64,000 nt of DNA from Capnocytophaga sp. oral taxon 863 str. F0517 (GCF_000466425.1 NZ_KE992155.1:47716-111715), one strand, 5' to 3'; shown: positions 16,579 through 24,686, counted from the stretch's first letter. Numbers and translations are program-made. The notes: generated by a model not told the origin, from the sequence alone.

Positions 16579-17379
16579 TTAGATAATTGTTAGTTGTAAA
16601 TCAAACTTGACCCATATAAGAGGGTCATCAATATAGAGTTCGGTAATTTTACCGTCTTTATAGATACACTTGTAGGATTTCCCTTGATAGATTAGGGTGC
16701 GTTCATTGGGCTGTGTAAGGTCGTGCAACAAGGTATAATAACCCTTTAGAAAGTCCGCAATAGGCAAATACATAAAGCATTTGAGAGTTGTGGTGCGTTC
16801 CTGAAAGTATATAGGCACATCAGCAGCTATAATACCACTCATAGTGCTATTTTGAGCCGTATAAGGTGTTTTGGCGTTGCCTGCTGTGATAATCTCTTGG
16901 TCTGTCCCCTCTAAGACAGCCACACCATACTTGGAAAGGGACACGTTATCAATGTATATGTTTTGGATTACTCGTACATATCCTTCTAAGTTCGGGGCTT
17001 GGTAGGTATATCCTTGTAAGGGAAAATCATCAGAAAGACGAATATCAGCTGTTACATAACCTCCACTGACTTGAGCTTTGCTAAGACCAACCAAGCGCAA
17101 GCGGTAGGTTAGATTGATAAAGTCAAAGGTATAATCAGCATAGGCACGAACTGAAAGGAGCGTTACCAAATTGGGATATAGACTTTCAGGCAATAACAGC
17201 TGTATGGTGATTTCCTTAGCAGATAGCTGCGGGGCTGAAAGGTCATATTCCGAGCCACTTTCCTCTGCCCAGTCATTTTTGTTCAAAGACTTCAAGGCAG
17301 GATAGGACAGCAAGCTCGCTAACGAACCCTCTACCAACTTAGCATGTAAGGTCTGTATGTCTGTATTATTGATTTTCAT
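16579..17379 (-). CDS. putative distal tail protein
   Basis: The 266-aa protein is beta-rich and ends in 'YIDDPLIWVKFDLQLTII'. It directly precedes the tail-tip gene, where distal-tail proteins that join tube and tip are found. It contains two halves with similar strand patterns (about 40-130 and 140-260), as expected of a Dit-like N-terminal and C-terminal domain. No motif is decisive. It overlaps no gene but is only 1 bp from terL. Confidence 0.5.
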   Translation of the reverse strand: MKINNTDIQTLHAKLVEGSLASLLSYPALKSLNKNDWAEESGSEYDLSAPQLSAKEITIQLLLPESLYPNLVTLLSVRAYADYTFDFINLTYRLRLVGLSKAQVSGGYVTADIRLSDDFPLQGYTYQAPNLEGYVRVIQNIYIDNVSLSKYGVAVLEGTDQEIITAGNAKTPYTAQNSTMSGIIAADVPIYFQERTTTLKCFMYLPIADFLKGYYTLLHDLTQPNERTLIYQGKSYKCIYKDGKITELYIDDPLIWVKFDLQLTII

Positions 17380-18552
17380 TTAGTAAAATATACCTGTTAA
17401 ATCCTTTGGTTTGCGATTACGTCCCAGTACTTCCTCTAAAAATACGTACCTTGCAGCATCGATAGCGTGGTTAAATGCGTCAATAGGTACATTGAGGAAA
17501 GCACCACTTTTATCCTGTGCATAGGTGTAATTCTTGAACTCTTTGATGATGTTCTCACTCCTTTGAGTGATACATATTTCATACTCTAACATCTTGGTAA
17601 GCCCTTCCATAACCGAGCCTTGCCCTTTGGTTACTGCGGTGATGTTATAGCCTGCATTCTTTATTTCCTTTACCAAGCGCGGGTCGGCACTCTCGGATAT
17701 AATCTTATAGGAGCGGTGCTGCCGAAGGGCTTGGATAATATCGCTGGTGAGCATTTGCGTTTGATAGCATATTTCGTTTAGATATACCTTGTTATCCAAA
17801 AAAGCTACCTCCACGATAGCGGTAGGGTCGTGAGTAAAACCAAAGTCAAGACCTAAGTATCGTTTCTTTGCCCAAATAGGTATATCCTCCACAATGGTAA
17901 CCTTTTCAAAGATAAGCCCCTCTATCATTGCCTGTTGTCCTAATCCATATACCTGCCACAAGGAGCGATTTTTGTGCTGTAAGCTCTCTATCTCGTCAAT
18001 AATCGTTTGTTCTAAGAACGGGTTATCCTTATAGGTGGATATAAAGTGATACGTACGAGGGTCTTTATTAAGCTCGCAAAGCCAGTGATCGTCTGAAAAG
18101 GACGGGTTATAATCCACAATAGCAAATTTGGTAGTACGCATTTTCAGCTGCTGAAACTCTATAAATTTGAGTTCGTTGGCTTCATTTACATATAATATAT
18201 CCCGCTTCCTACCTCGGAGCTTCTGCTCGCTGTCTGTGGAGAAAAACTCTACCCAGGAGCCATTAGGAAAGGTATATATCATTTCAGACTTGTTAAGGCT
18301 GTTTTCGTCAAAGACCTTCATCTTATACAATATCTCCTTGAAGTCAATGAATACAGACCCCTTGAGAGCAGGCAATGTAGCACGAACGATAGAAAGGCGT
18401 GTCTTAGGGTGCGATAAGCAATAGATGATAAGCCAAATCAGGATATTGTACGTCTTGGAACTACGGCTACTCCCTTGAGCCGATACTGTGGTATATCCTT
18501 GCGAAATGGCTTTATCAACCTTGGTATATATGTTAGTTGTCTGTATTATCAT
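17380..18552 (-). CDS. terL: terminase large subunit (PBSX-like)
   Basis: The 390-aa protein has an N-terminal ATPase: a Walker A-like loop 'SAQGSSRSSKTYN' (about residues 24-36) and Walker B 'RDILYVNEANEL' (D-I-L-Y-V-N-E). In the C-terminal RNase H-like nuclease, 'YLGLDFGFTHDPTAIVEV' supplies the first Asp and 'ISESADPRLVKEI' the second; a third is 'DAFNHAIDAARYVF'. It packages and cuts phage DNA. It overlaps the small subunit gene by 20 bp, the usual arrangement. Confidence 0.93.
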   Translation of the reverse strand: MIIQTTNIYTKVDKAISQGYTTVSAQGSSRSSKTYNILIWLIIYCLSHPKTRLSIVRATLPALKGSVFIDFKEILYKMKVFDENSLNKSEMIYTFPNGSWVEFFSTDSEQKLRGRKRDILYVNEANELKFIEFQQLKMRTTKFAIVDYNPSFSDDHWLCELNKDPRTYHFISTYKDNPFLEQTIIDEIESLQHKNRSLWQVYGLGQQAMIEGLIFEKVTIVEDIPIWAKKRYLGLDFGFTHDPTAIVEVAFLDNKVYLNEICYQTQMLTSDIIQALRQHRSYKIISESADPRLVKEIKNAGYNITAVTKGQGSVMEGLTKMLEYEICITQRSENIIKEFKNYTYAQDKSGAFLNVPIDAFNHAIDAARYVFLEEVLGRNRKPKDLTGIFY

Positions 18553-18997
18553 CGGTTCGTACTTGTTCTCGCTTGTCTATTACTTCAATGGTGATCCCTT
18601 GAGATAGCGGGCTGCCAGCGGTGGTGATGTCCAGTTTGTCAATTACTCCATCTTCAACACGGAAAGTGGATAGAATTGTTTGCATGGCAGTCATACGAGT
18701 GCGATAATCAACAGGCACTTCTCGGAATTTTCCTTGTATTACAGTGCCTTCTTCGTCTGTTATAGGCTCTTTGATAATTCCTGCCATAGCGATAAGGGTC
18801 ATTGTATTGGATACCTCATTAAATACCCTCGCTCTATGTGCCTTTTGTACCTCTAATAGTTCAGGATTTTTGCGAATACGACTATATACAGACACGTATG
18901 TAACGCCAAGTATCTCAGCCGCTTTGGTAGGTTGTCCATTGGCTTTGATAAGGGCTTTCTTTAATTGTTCATCTGTATATGTTTTTTCCTTTGCCAT
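18533..18997 (-). CDS. terS: terminase small subunit
   Basis: The 154-aa protein has an N-terminal helix-turn-helix ('KANGQPTKAAEILGVTYVSVYSRIRKNPEL', about residues 14-44) that would recognise the packaging site, then helices for ring formation. It sits upstream of and overlaps terL. Weak homology to other small terminases is expected, so the identification relies on HTH plus position. Confidence 0.8.
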   Translation of the reverse strand: MAKEKTYTDEQLKKALIKANGQPTKAAEILGVTYVSVYSRIRKNPELLEVQKAHRARVFNEVSNTMTLIAMAGIIKEPITDEEGTVIQGKFREVPVDYRTRMTAMQTILSTFRVEDGVIDKLDITTAGSPLSQGITIEVIDKREQVRTDDNTDN

Positions 18998-19024
18998 TAT
19001 ATTAATTTATATAAATCATTAGGT

Positions 19025-19828
19025 TCAGTCTATTCGCTCTATACTATTAGAAAATTCCTCTCCTATAATCATTTTTTCGTAAGGATCATAACCCATACGT
19101 ATCATAAAAGCCTCTTTGTGTTTAGGGTTTTGAAACTTGACCACTACATAAGATAGCATGCCTCCATCTTTGTCTGAATTATTGGTGTTACTGATACGGT
19201 CTTTTACTTTCTGTATTTCGTTGTGTCGTGCGATTTGGTTCTCAGGAGTATCCTCATAGAAATTTACAGAGCGGTCAATATTGCGATTTTCCTCACTCTC
19301 TTTGGTAGCCTCGTCAATAGCTTGTAGTGCTTCATCGTCTTCTGTGTTTTTTGACCATTGTTGAGTTGTGGAAGTGTCATCAAAGGAATAAGACGAATAA
19401 TCATCTACACTTACACTATACATAGAAACATCAAAATCAGTTAATCCTGCTTCTTGGTAGTTATCAAGATCAGGAACTAAAGCACGCATCAGGTCATCAT
19501 CTAAGGGTGTTTGGCTTTTGGTGTGCCATATATTACGAGCTTTTTCTGTTTTAAGGTCAAACTCGGCAACTTCCACTTTGATAGGATAATCTGTTTCAGG
19601 AGTGCCATTATACTTGTGATATAGGTCATGTGCCATTACCCGCTTGTGTCCATCAATAAGATTACCTGTTACTTTATTCCAAACAATGCCACCATAGAAA
19701 CCATTCTTTTTAAGGTCTTTTAAGATTGCTTTTACCTGCTCGTCTGTGTGCTTCTTTGGGTTATATGGAGCAAAGTGTATTTGTGATCTGTTTATGGTTT
19801 GTGTTTCTGATTGCTTAAACTCTTTCAT
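19025..19828 (-). CDS. ParB-like nuclease-domain protein (IbrB-like)
   Basis: The 267-aa protein has a ParB/Sulfiredoxin-type fold at residues about 10-110: 'INRSQIHFAPYNPKKHTDEQVKAI', then 'GFYGGIVWNKVTGNLIDGHKRVMAH', where G-N-x-x-D-G-H-x-R is the ParB motif-II signature. The C-terminal half is acidic and low-complexity (residues about 130-200). It overlaps the PAPS-reductase-like gene by 14 bp, mirroring the IbrA/IbrB pair of Eib-carrying phages. The biological role is not established. It could modify DNA or regulate genes. Confidence 0.75.
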   Translation of the reverse strand: MKEFKQSETQTINRSQIHFAPYNPKKHTDEQVKAILKDLKKNGFYGGIVWNKVTGNLIDGHKRVMAHDLYHKYNGTPETDYPIKVEVAEFDLKTEKARNIWHTKSQTPLDDDLMRALVPDLDNYQEAGLTDFDVSMYSVSVDDYSSYSFDDTSTTQQWSKNTEDDEALQAIDEATKESEENRNIDRSVNFYEDTPENQIARHNEIQKVKDRISNTNNSDKDGGMLSYVVVKFQNPKHKEAFMIRMGYDPYEKMIIGEEFSNSIERID

Positions 19829-20510
19829 TGGTTTGTGTTTTTTGAGGTTCTTGATGTAGGGCTACTTCAGCATAAGGAAACTCTTGGAGTATCTTTTTTA
19901 GGTCATTAGGGTAGTACTTTTGAAGGAATGATAAAGTCTCATAATCTAACCCTACCCCTTGACTTACAGACTTAGCTACATATATCATCGGTTTGATAAG
20001 ATTACGATTAGCTATGTACTGTAATACTTCTTTGTTTGTCCATAATGCTAATGGATATACCATACCTTTAGGAGATGTAAAAGTAGGCGCCCACATTTTA
20101 AGGCGCATGCGTTTCATAAAACCATCTACACCTTTCATTCCTGAAAAGGCATATTGTGAGTTGCATTCTTGCATTACAGATTGTTCAATCTCACCTATTT
20201 TACGTACTTTTGTATCAGGTTCTTCATCACAGAAAAAGCCGTTTTTCTTGATAACATCTAACATCAGATGTGGAATTTGACGAACTTCTACGTTGGGGTA
20301 TTTCTTTATTGCCCAGTCTATGTATATCTGTATATGCTCTAAGTCTTTGACAAGGTACATAAAATAGCATATTACCTTTTTAAAGCGAGGGGCGAGCATA
20401 TCAAGCAGTGCGATGCTGTCTTTGCCCCCTGCTGAATAGAATAATACAGCCGTATCCGTTTGGGTGCGGATAGACTGTATTATTGCTTGTGTTTGTGCGA
20501 ATTTAGACAT
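19815..20510 (-). CDS. PAPS-reductase-family protein (IbrA-like)
   Basis: The 231-aa protein has a PP-loop 'TAVLFYSAGGKDSIALL' (about 17-33), the ATP-binding S-G-G-K-D-S motif of the PAPS reductase/ATP pyrophosphatase superfamily. It is also similar in layout to DndC and IbrA. A conserved 'GMKGVDGFMKRMRL' and 'YPLALWTNKEVLQYI' (the domain helix-turn with W-T-x-x-E-V) support it. It is translationally coupled to the ParB-like gene. It is unlikely to reduce sulfate here. Nucleic-acid or tRNA modification, or a sulfur-transfer step, is more plausible. Confidence 0.8.
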   Translation of the reverse strand: MSKFAQTQAIIQSIRTQTDTAVLFYSAGGKDSIALLDMLAPRFKKVICYFMYLVKDLEHIQIYIDWAIKKYPNVEVRQIPHLMLDVIKKNGFFCDEEPDTKVRKIGEIEQSVMQECNSQYAFSGMKGVDGFMKRMRLKMWAPTFTSPKGMVYPLALWTNKEVLQYIANRNLIKPMIYVAKSVSQGVGLDYETLSFLQKYYPNDLKKILQEFPYAEVALHQEPQKTQTNERV

Positions 20511-20514
20511 AATG

Positions 20515-20640
20515 TTATCCTCGCCCTCCTTTAGCGGTTGCTACGTCTTTGTCTTTTTTCTTTTTGCCAAACACTCTACGAACAGCACCCTTGACTTTTG
20601 ATGCTATGTTACGAGCAGCGTTTCTAATTCTTTTAAACAT
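20515..20640 (-). CDS. 41-aa highly basic peptide
   Basis: A short frame starts at ATG 20640 and ends at TAA 20515, only 4 bp before the IbrA-like gene. The peptide starts MFKRIRNAARN, has an amphipathic-helix-like N-terminal half, then GKKKKDKD and a Gly-Gly-Arg-Gly tail. Of 41 residues about 15 are Lys or Arg, with only two Asp. Such composition fits a DNA-condensing, nucleic-acid-binding or membrane-active peptide. It is on the late transcript and conserved-looking (start right after a terminator stem). Confidence 0.6.
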   Translation of the reverse strand: MFKRIRNAARNIASKVKGAVRRVFGKKKKDKDVATAKGGRG

Positions 20641-20670
20641 AATCGTTGATTTTTAAATTAATATATTAAT

Positions 20671-20712
20671 AAAAAGAGGTTGCAAGCGTTTTTTAAACTA
20701 CTTGCAACCTCT
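20671..20712 (-). terminator. strong terminator downstream of ASCH-domain gene
   Basis: On the minus strand AGAGGTTGCAAG (20712-20701) pairs perfectly with CTTGCAACCTCT (20686-20675), 12 bp around a 14-nt loop, and is followed by TTTTTATT. Genes further left (small peptide, terminase) would need read-through or a separate promoter. Confidence 0.8.
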
Positions 20713-20731
20713 GTAGGTTTTTAACTGGTTT

Positions 20732-21145
20732 TTAAATAAGATCCTCTTCTTTTACGAAATTATCTGTTAGAGGTGGTCTGTTTGGGTCAAAGAATTTGTC
20801 AGTGTTTTTACTTTCTATTATATCACCTAAAGTATATGCTATAAAACACGATACACACTCTTCACCCGTTTTATCGTCTATATAGGTGATTTCATTACCT
20901 TTGTCGTCTACCTCGTCAATAATACCTACTTCTTTGACCTTTATAAGGATTTCAGGTATAGGTGCAGTTCTACCATTAATAAGGCGCAAAGCATCGTATT
21001 TTATAAAATCCATATCTTCTGTGTTTGGATTTGTAAAATATTTGCCTATAGTTGTTGGTAATATACGCCTCGTTTCAATTTTTTGAACCCCTTTTAAGAT
21101 AGCTTCAAAATTATCACCTGTGATCTGTAATGTTAGTATTTTCAT
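20732..21145 (-). CDS. ASCH-domain protein
   Basis: The 137-aa protein begins 'MKILTLQITGDNFEAILKGVQKIETR', a hallmark start of ASCH domains (PUA-like fold, RNA-binding or modified-base related). It contains 'VSCFIAYTLGDII' near residue 103. It is the first gene behind late promoter B. A second ASCH protein is encoded at 27403. Confidence 0.75.
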   Translation of the reverse strand: MKILTLQITGDNFEAILKGVQKIETRRILPTTIGKYFTNPNTEDMDFIKYDALRLINGRTAPIPEILIKVKEVGIIDEVDDKGNEITYIDDKTGEECVSCFIAYTLGDIIESKNTDKFFDPNRPPLTDNFVKEEDLI

Positions 21146-21208
21146 TTATTACCTTGTATTAAGTTGCAATATTATTTCAAAGACCCTTATATACCTTTGG
21201 TATATAGG

Positions 21209-21287
21209 GCAAAGGTACGACATGGCTTGCAAAGGGCTGCTATACTCGTTTGTTTTTTCTTTGTATTTTCTTTGTGTTTTTTTTGTT
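21209..21287 (-). promoter_or_regulatory. late promoter B with upstream conserved 28-bp block
   Basis: The -7 box TACCTTTGC (minus strand, 21217-21209) lacks a -33 TTG. The 28-bp block TTTGTATTTTCTTTGTGTTT... at 21260-21287 (plus-strand reading) is identical to that in promoter A and starts the same 43 bp upstream of the box. A second TACCTTTGC lies at 21306-21298. It drives the ASCH gene and, with read-through, terminase and tail genes. Confidence 0.7.
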
Positions 21288-21316
21288 CTGATACCTTGCA
21301 AAGGTACAAAAAAAAT

Positions 21317-21349
21317 CAAAAACCCCTCAAAAGCGAGGGGCTTTTTTTT
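21317..21349 (-). terminator. bidirectional terminator at the end of the early operon
   Basis: CCCCTC and GAGGGG (21323-21328 and 21335-21340) form a stem around a 6-nt loop, with A/T-runs on both sides (T-run in both directions). It closes the early operon at the 21348 gene and separates it from late promoter B. Confidence 0.8.
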
Positions 21350-21686
21350 AAAGCCATGGGTAACCTTCGATACATACGAGGTTGAATTTCTTAAAAGAGC
21401 GATATTCTTTCTTTTCGAGGTCATAATATACCTGCACGGTGTCATTAGCTTTGCGGTTGGTGGTGTGCTCTGTAGGGGGTACTATATCAGGGCAAATCGT
21501 ACCCCAAGCCTCTCTGATAGTACCATCTACTTTTTGAAAGTAAAAGCGCACGATTTGGCTTTTCATTTTAGCCTTGAGCTTGATATTTGCCCACGCTTTT
21601 TTAAGGCACTCTGAAAAGGTGTAACCTGTTTGCTTGAAGAATTGCCATGCAAGGCAAAAGACTGTTTTTTTATCTGTATTTTTCAT
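21348..21686 (-). CDS. SH3-fold / DUF2693-like phage protein
   Basis: The 112-aa protein contains 'IVRFYFQKVDGTIREAWGTICPDIV', a pattern seen in small Bacteroidota phage/mobile-element proteins (V-x-F-x-K-x-D-G-x-I-R-E) annotated as DUF2693. Its N-terminus has a helix 'AWQFFKQTGYTFSECLKKAW'. It is the last gene of the early operon. Function is unknown. The family assignment is from memory of the pattern. Confidence 0.6.
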   Translation of the reverse strand: MKNTDKKTVFCLAWQFFKQTGYTFSECLKKAWANIKLKAKMKSQIVRFYFQKVDGTIREAWGTICPDIVPPTEHTTNRKANDTVQVYYDLEKKEYRSFKKFNLVCIEGYPWL

Positions 21687-21835
21687 TTTGAATTATTTTT
21701 TAAGAGTTCTTGCCATTGACCATAAGAGTAGAGACCATATTTTTTTCTTGCCTCATTAATTGAAATATCGAATTTTAAAACAGCTTCATTCAGAAACTTC
21801 TTGTAATCGTAACAAGTAGGTAATATATTTTTCAT
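21683..21835 (-). CDS. 50-aa hypothetical protein
   Basis: ATG at 21835 to TGA at 21683, with an ATGA overlap to the next gene, so translation is coupled. The product, starting MKNILPTCYDYKKF, is short, with an amphipathic helix and a Lys-rich middle. No family is recognised. Confidence 0.55.
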   Translation of the reverse strand: MKNILPTCYDYKKFLNEAVLKFDISINEARKKYGLYSYGQWQELLKNNSK

Positions 21836-21857
21836 TTTGGTAGGTGTTTTTAATTGT

Positions 21858-22148
21858 TTAACAGTTTAAATAAACATTTGCGACATTTTCATAATCGCAT
21901 TTTCTTAAATATTGTAATTCTCTATGATAGTTTATATCTTCAAATAATGTTTCAATAAATAATGCTTTTCGAAAGTCATTATTTAAAATAGCTTTTTCGT
22001 GCTCTAAGATATATTTTATAAGTTCAGTGAATGTAAGACCATAATTGATAGCTTTAGCTATTTTTCTTACTCTTTTAAAGTTATTTTCAGAAAGTTCTAT
22101 TTTTTGTATTTCTGATTGATAATTTTGAATTTGTTCTAATGTTAGCAT
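21858..22148 (-). CDS. hypothetical protein
   Basis: The 96-aa protein is mostly helical, with Leu-rich and Lys-rich segments, no motif recognised. It starts with MLTLEQIQNYQ. It is part of the compact early operon. Confidence 0.55.
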   Translation of the reverse strand: MLTLEQIQNYQSEIQKIELSENNFKRVRKIAKAINYGLTFTELIKYILEHEKAILNNDFRKALFIETLFEDINYHRELQYLRKCDYENVANVYLNC

Positions 22149-22213
22149 TATATGATGTATTTATATTGTTATTAAATTTTTGAGTCTTGCTCAAGGCTTT
22201 AAGTGTTACTTGG

Positions 22214-22618
22214 TTATATTGAGTGATCTATATTAGGGGTGCATTTATATTTTGTTTTTAGCTTTTCAAGGGCTTTTTCAGTGGCATAATACAGCCCCTC
22301 TGTTTGCTCTGATTTGGTAATGCCACGCCCTTTCAGTGGCAAAGTAGTACGTACAGCATAACAGCCATAAGAGTACTGATAGACGATTTGCGCCCCTATT
22401 TGGCTTGCTTTATTAACGTAGGTTTCTACTGCTCTCTGATGGTTACCTTGTGCCATTCTATAGCTGGTGGTGGTTTGCTCGAATAGAGTATCAGAGCTTG
22501 TTATATCTGTTACAGCGGTCTTATAGCATTTGCCATCACAATCATACATAGTACTGATATAGTACTTATTAGCTATATGGTCTGTTAGGTTTAATTGAGG
22601 TATTATAGTAGGTATCAT
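22214..22618 (-). CDS. hypothetical protein
   Basis: The 134-aa protein has no recognised domain. It contains four Tyr-rich stretches ('YQYSYGCYAVRTTL'). A Thr/Ser-rich middle and a Lys-rich C-terminus suggest a small soluble protein. It is separated from neighbours by 60-70 bp spacers. Confidence 0.5.
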   Translation of the reverse strand: MIPTIIPQLNLTDHIANKYYISTMYDCDGKCYKTAVTDITSSDTLFEQTTTSYRMAQGNHQRAVETYVNKASQIGAQIVYQYSYGCYAVRTTLPLKGRGITKSEQTEGLYYATEKALEKLKTKYKCTPNIDHSI

Positions 22619-22687
22619 AGGTTGATTGATTTAGGTGTTACTGATTGAAAAATTGAGCCTTTTTGCGCCTTGCTCAGGGCGTGGGGG

Positions 22688-22987
22688 TTAGTAAATGTAG
22701 CGTGATTGTCTTTTTAGTTCTTCTTCGTTTCGAGGATATTCTACAAATACAAAAGTATTACCGCCGCTTAGTATTTCACCAGTTGCTTCATCATAGTGTA
22801 TTTTTTCAAACTTTTCAGCAACTTTTTTCACCTCTTTTACTTGTTCTGTATTAGGTATGAATTTAAGTATTACATTAATACTACCTCTATCGCACCTTAC
22901 AGATACTTTTTTATTGTTGTAGCCTAATTGTTTTAATTCTTGTCTGATGTTTTTAGCTCTTTCAGTTGTCGGTATATAAGTATACAT
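22688..22987 (-). CDS. LPD29-like domain protein
   Basis: The 99-aa protein shows the pattern T-x-x-A-K-x-I-R-x-E-L-K-Q near the start, then 'VSVRCDRGSINVILKF' and 'FVFVEY', like the small LPD29-type (large polyvalent protein associated) domains encoded on phages and conjugative elements of Bacteroidota. Function is unknown and the match is from pattern memory. Confidence 0.55.
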   Translation of the reverse strand: MYTYIPTTERAKNIRQELKQLGYNNKKVSVRCDRGSINVILKFIPNTEQVKEVKKVAEKFEKIHYDEATGEILSGGNTFVFVEYPRNEEELKRQSRYIY

Positions 22988-23063
22988 AATAATTTGATTA
23001 AAAGGTTATTAAATTGAGTTTAAAAGCAGTTTAAAGACTTGCTCAGGTCTTTGAAGGTGTTTA

Positions 23064-23516
23064 TTATGATAGTTTATTTTTTAGGTCTGATATTCTTTTG
23101 TAAAAACCTGCTGTGTGTGCGCTTTCAATTTTTAAATATTCAGTGTCGTAGTGGTGTATGAACTCGTGTAGTAAGGTATCAATAAACACTTTAATTGATA
23201 CTACTTTCTTTTTAACGGCTGTCAGGTTGTATATGGTAATGCTTTGCCCTTTTTTGGCATTTAGTAAATGTCTGTAAAAACCTAATATTTTAGATTTACC
23301 ATTACCTTTTTGCGGGGTATCTGTTACGATTAGTGGTATTTGCGAAATACCGTATTTATCACAAAGATAGTTTAATAGTTTTTGCCCTGCCCGCTGTCTA
23401 TCTAAGTACATATCAGAGGCGTTTAATAGAGCTTTATACTCTGTTTTTGAGAGACGGCTGTATTTAACTGTCTCTATTTTGTTTGATTTTTCGTAAGATT
23501 GACTTGTAACTTTCAT
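23064..23516 (-). CDS. SprT-like metalloprotease-fold protein
   Basis: The 150-aa protein has the zinc motif 'DTLLHEFIHHYD' (H-E-x-x-H) at about residues 115-126, and an N-terminal region resembling SprT-like proteins ('FYKRISDL' at the end after 'TAGFY', possibly the third-ligand region). Phage SprT-like proteins may cut host or DNA-bound proteins. It is coupled by 12 bp to a small upstream gene. Confidence 0.7.
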   Translation of the reverse strand: MKVTSQSYEKSNKIETVKYSRLSKTEYKALLNASDMYLDRQRAGQKLLNYLCDKYGISQIPLIVTDTPQKGNGKSKILGFYRHLLNAKKGQSITIYNLTAVKKKVVSIKVFIDTLLHEFIHHYDTEYLKIESAHTAGFYKRISDLKNKLS

Positions 23517-23527
23517 ATTCGTACTGT

Positions 23528-23812
23528 TTAAAATGTTAGACTGTCTTTTATCATTTTTATTGCTGCTTTGAACTCTTTTTCAGTACAAGGTATAAATGTA
23601 CTTTTATACCCTTGCGCAACTGTTAAGTAGCAGTTTTTTCTTATCTCAGATATACATATATTAGACCTATCAAAATCTAAAAGTATATACACATAATTAC
23701 AAATTGCTAAACTACCTTCTGAAAGAACTTGTACATATATTAATGTATCATCATCTTCTACTCTTTTGTAAATCTTACCTGCTTTAAGGTCTTTTAATTC
23801 TAATGCTTTCAT
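23528..23812 (-). CDS. hypothetical protein
   Basis: The 94-aa protein is beta-rich at residues 10-65 and starts MKALELKDLKAGKIYKR. The 'DLKAGKIY' opening resembles small RNA- or protein-binding SH3-like folds, but the family is not recognised. It is preceded by a -7 box TACCTTTGC (23866-23858). Confidence 0.5.
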   Translation of the reverse strand: MKALELKDLKAGKIYKRVEDDDTLIYVQVLSEGSLAICNYVYILLDFDRSNICISEIRKNCYLTVAQGYKSTFIPCTEKEFKAAIKMIKDSLTF

Positions 23813-24040
23813 ATTCGTATTATTTAATGATTAATATTCTTGTTTCATTTTGACAGCGCAAAGGTAAAACAAATAATTTAATTAAATTAATAATTTAATC
23901 ATTATTTTTTGAGATTGAGAAATGTTTTTTGTAAGTGATTAATTTTAAGCGCAAAACAAAATGTTAAACTTTTTATTTAATAAATAATGTATTTAATATA
24001 AAAGTATTTTTGTATCTTTGCACCACTAAATAAATGACAA
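23813..24040. promoter_or_regulatory. divergent regulatory region of early operon and XRE gene
   Basis: The minus strand has TACCTTTGC at 23866-23858 in front of the 23812 gene. The plus strand has TATCTTTGC at 24013-24021 in front of the XRE gene at 24041. Neither shows a clear -33 TTG. The segment between is very AT-rich. No further motif is seen. Confidence 0.5.
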
Positions 24041-24361
24041 ATGAAACTACGTATAAAAGAAGTTCAGCAAAAAAAAGAGGTCAAAAATGTAGATATTGCT
24101 AATAACTTAGGTATGTCCCCTCAAATGATAGCATACTACCATACAGGAGATAGAACCCCTACCTTTGCGACATTGGAAAAGATAGCGGAGTATTTGCAGT
24201 GTAATGCTTTGGAACTACTTACTCCTCCTGAAGGCTTCACCCACTTCTACGATGAGCAGGGGCGCTGGTTAGGGATTGTCAGGAAGTACCCTTATCAGGA
24301 TAAGGAAGCAGATGCTTTGCAACAAAAGGAGCAGTACGAGCAAGACAAGAAAGAGGAATAA
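24041..24361 (+). CDS. XRE-family HTH regulator
   Basis: The 106-aa protein has a Xre-type HTH at residues about 3-60 ('EVKNVDIANNLGMSPQMIAYYHTGDRTPTFATLEKIAEYL'). The C-terminal part is acidic and charged (Gln/Glu/Lys). Encoded on the plus strand in the otherwise minus-strand early region, it probably regulates the divergent operon. Confidence 0.85.
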   Translation: MKLRIKEVQQKKEVKNVDIANNLGMSPQMIAYYHTGDRTPTFATLEKIAEYLQCNALELLTPPEGFTHFYDEQGRWLGIVRKYPYQDKEADALQQKEQYEQDKKEE

Positions 24362-24362
24362 A

Positions 24363-24391
24363 AAACACCACCCCTGATTTAGGAGTGGTGC
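24363..24391 (-). terminator. terminator between convergent HTH genes
   Basis: CACCACCCCT and AGGAGTGGTG (one G-T pair) form a 10-bp stem with a 5-nt loop. The T-run TTTTTT is on the minus-strand side, so it ends the gene at 24428. Confidence 0.7.
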
Positions 24392-24427
24392 CAATGAATA
24401 ACACATCAAAAATATGAATGAAAAACG

Positions 24428-24673
24428 TTATAATATCTTCTTTTCCACGGCTTGGTATAGCTTTTGGTACTCGGTAACCATGAGCATGCTACCATGTTCT
24501 TTGCGGTAATAGCCCACGCTTGCGGGGGAAATACCCAAAAAAGCGGCTATATCCTTTTGCGAGGATAGGGAGTGCTTACACGCCAAGCCACAAAATAGTT
24601 TGAGGTATATCGTACGACTTGCTATAGCTTCCGTGGTGGTGTCTTCTATGGCTGTTTTTATCTTTTCAAGCAT
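24428..24673 (-). CDS. small HTH protein
   Basis: The 81-aa protein has an HTH-like stretch 'SQKDIAAFLGISPASVGYYRKEHG' at about residues 37-60. Possibly a Cro/CI-type regulator or an Arc-like small regulator. It converges on the XRE gene. Confidence 0.7.
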   Translation of the reverse strand: MLEKIKTAIEDTTTEAIASRTIYLKLFCGLACKHSLSSQKDIAAFLGISPASVGYYRKEHGSMLMVTEYQKLYQAVEKKIL

Positions 24674-24686
24674 GGTATATCTGTTG

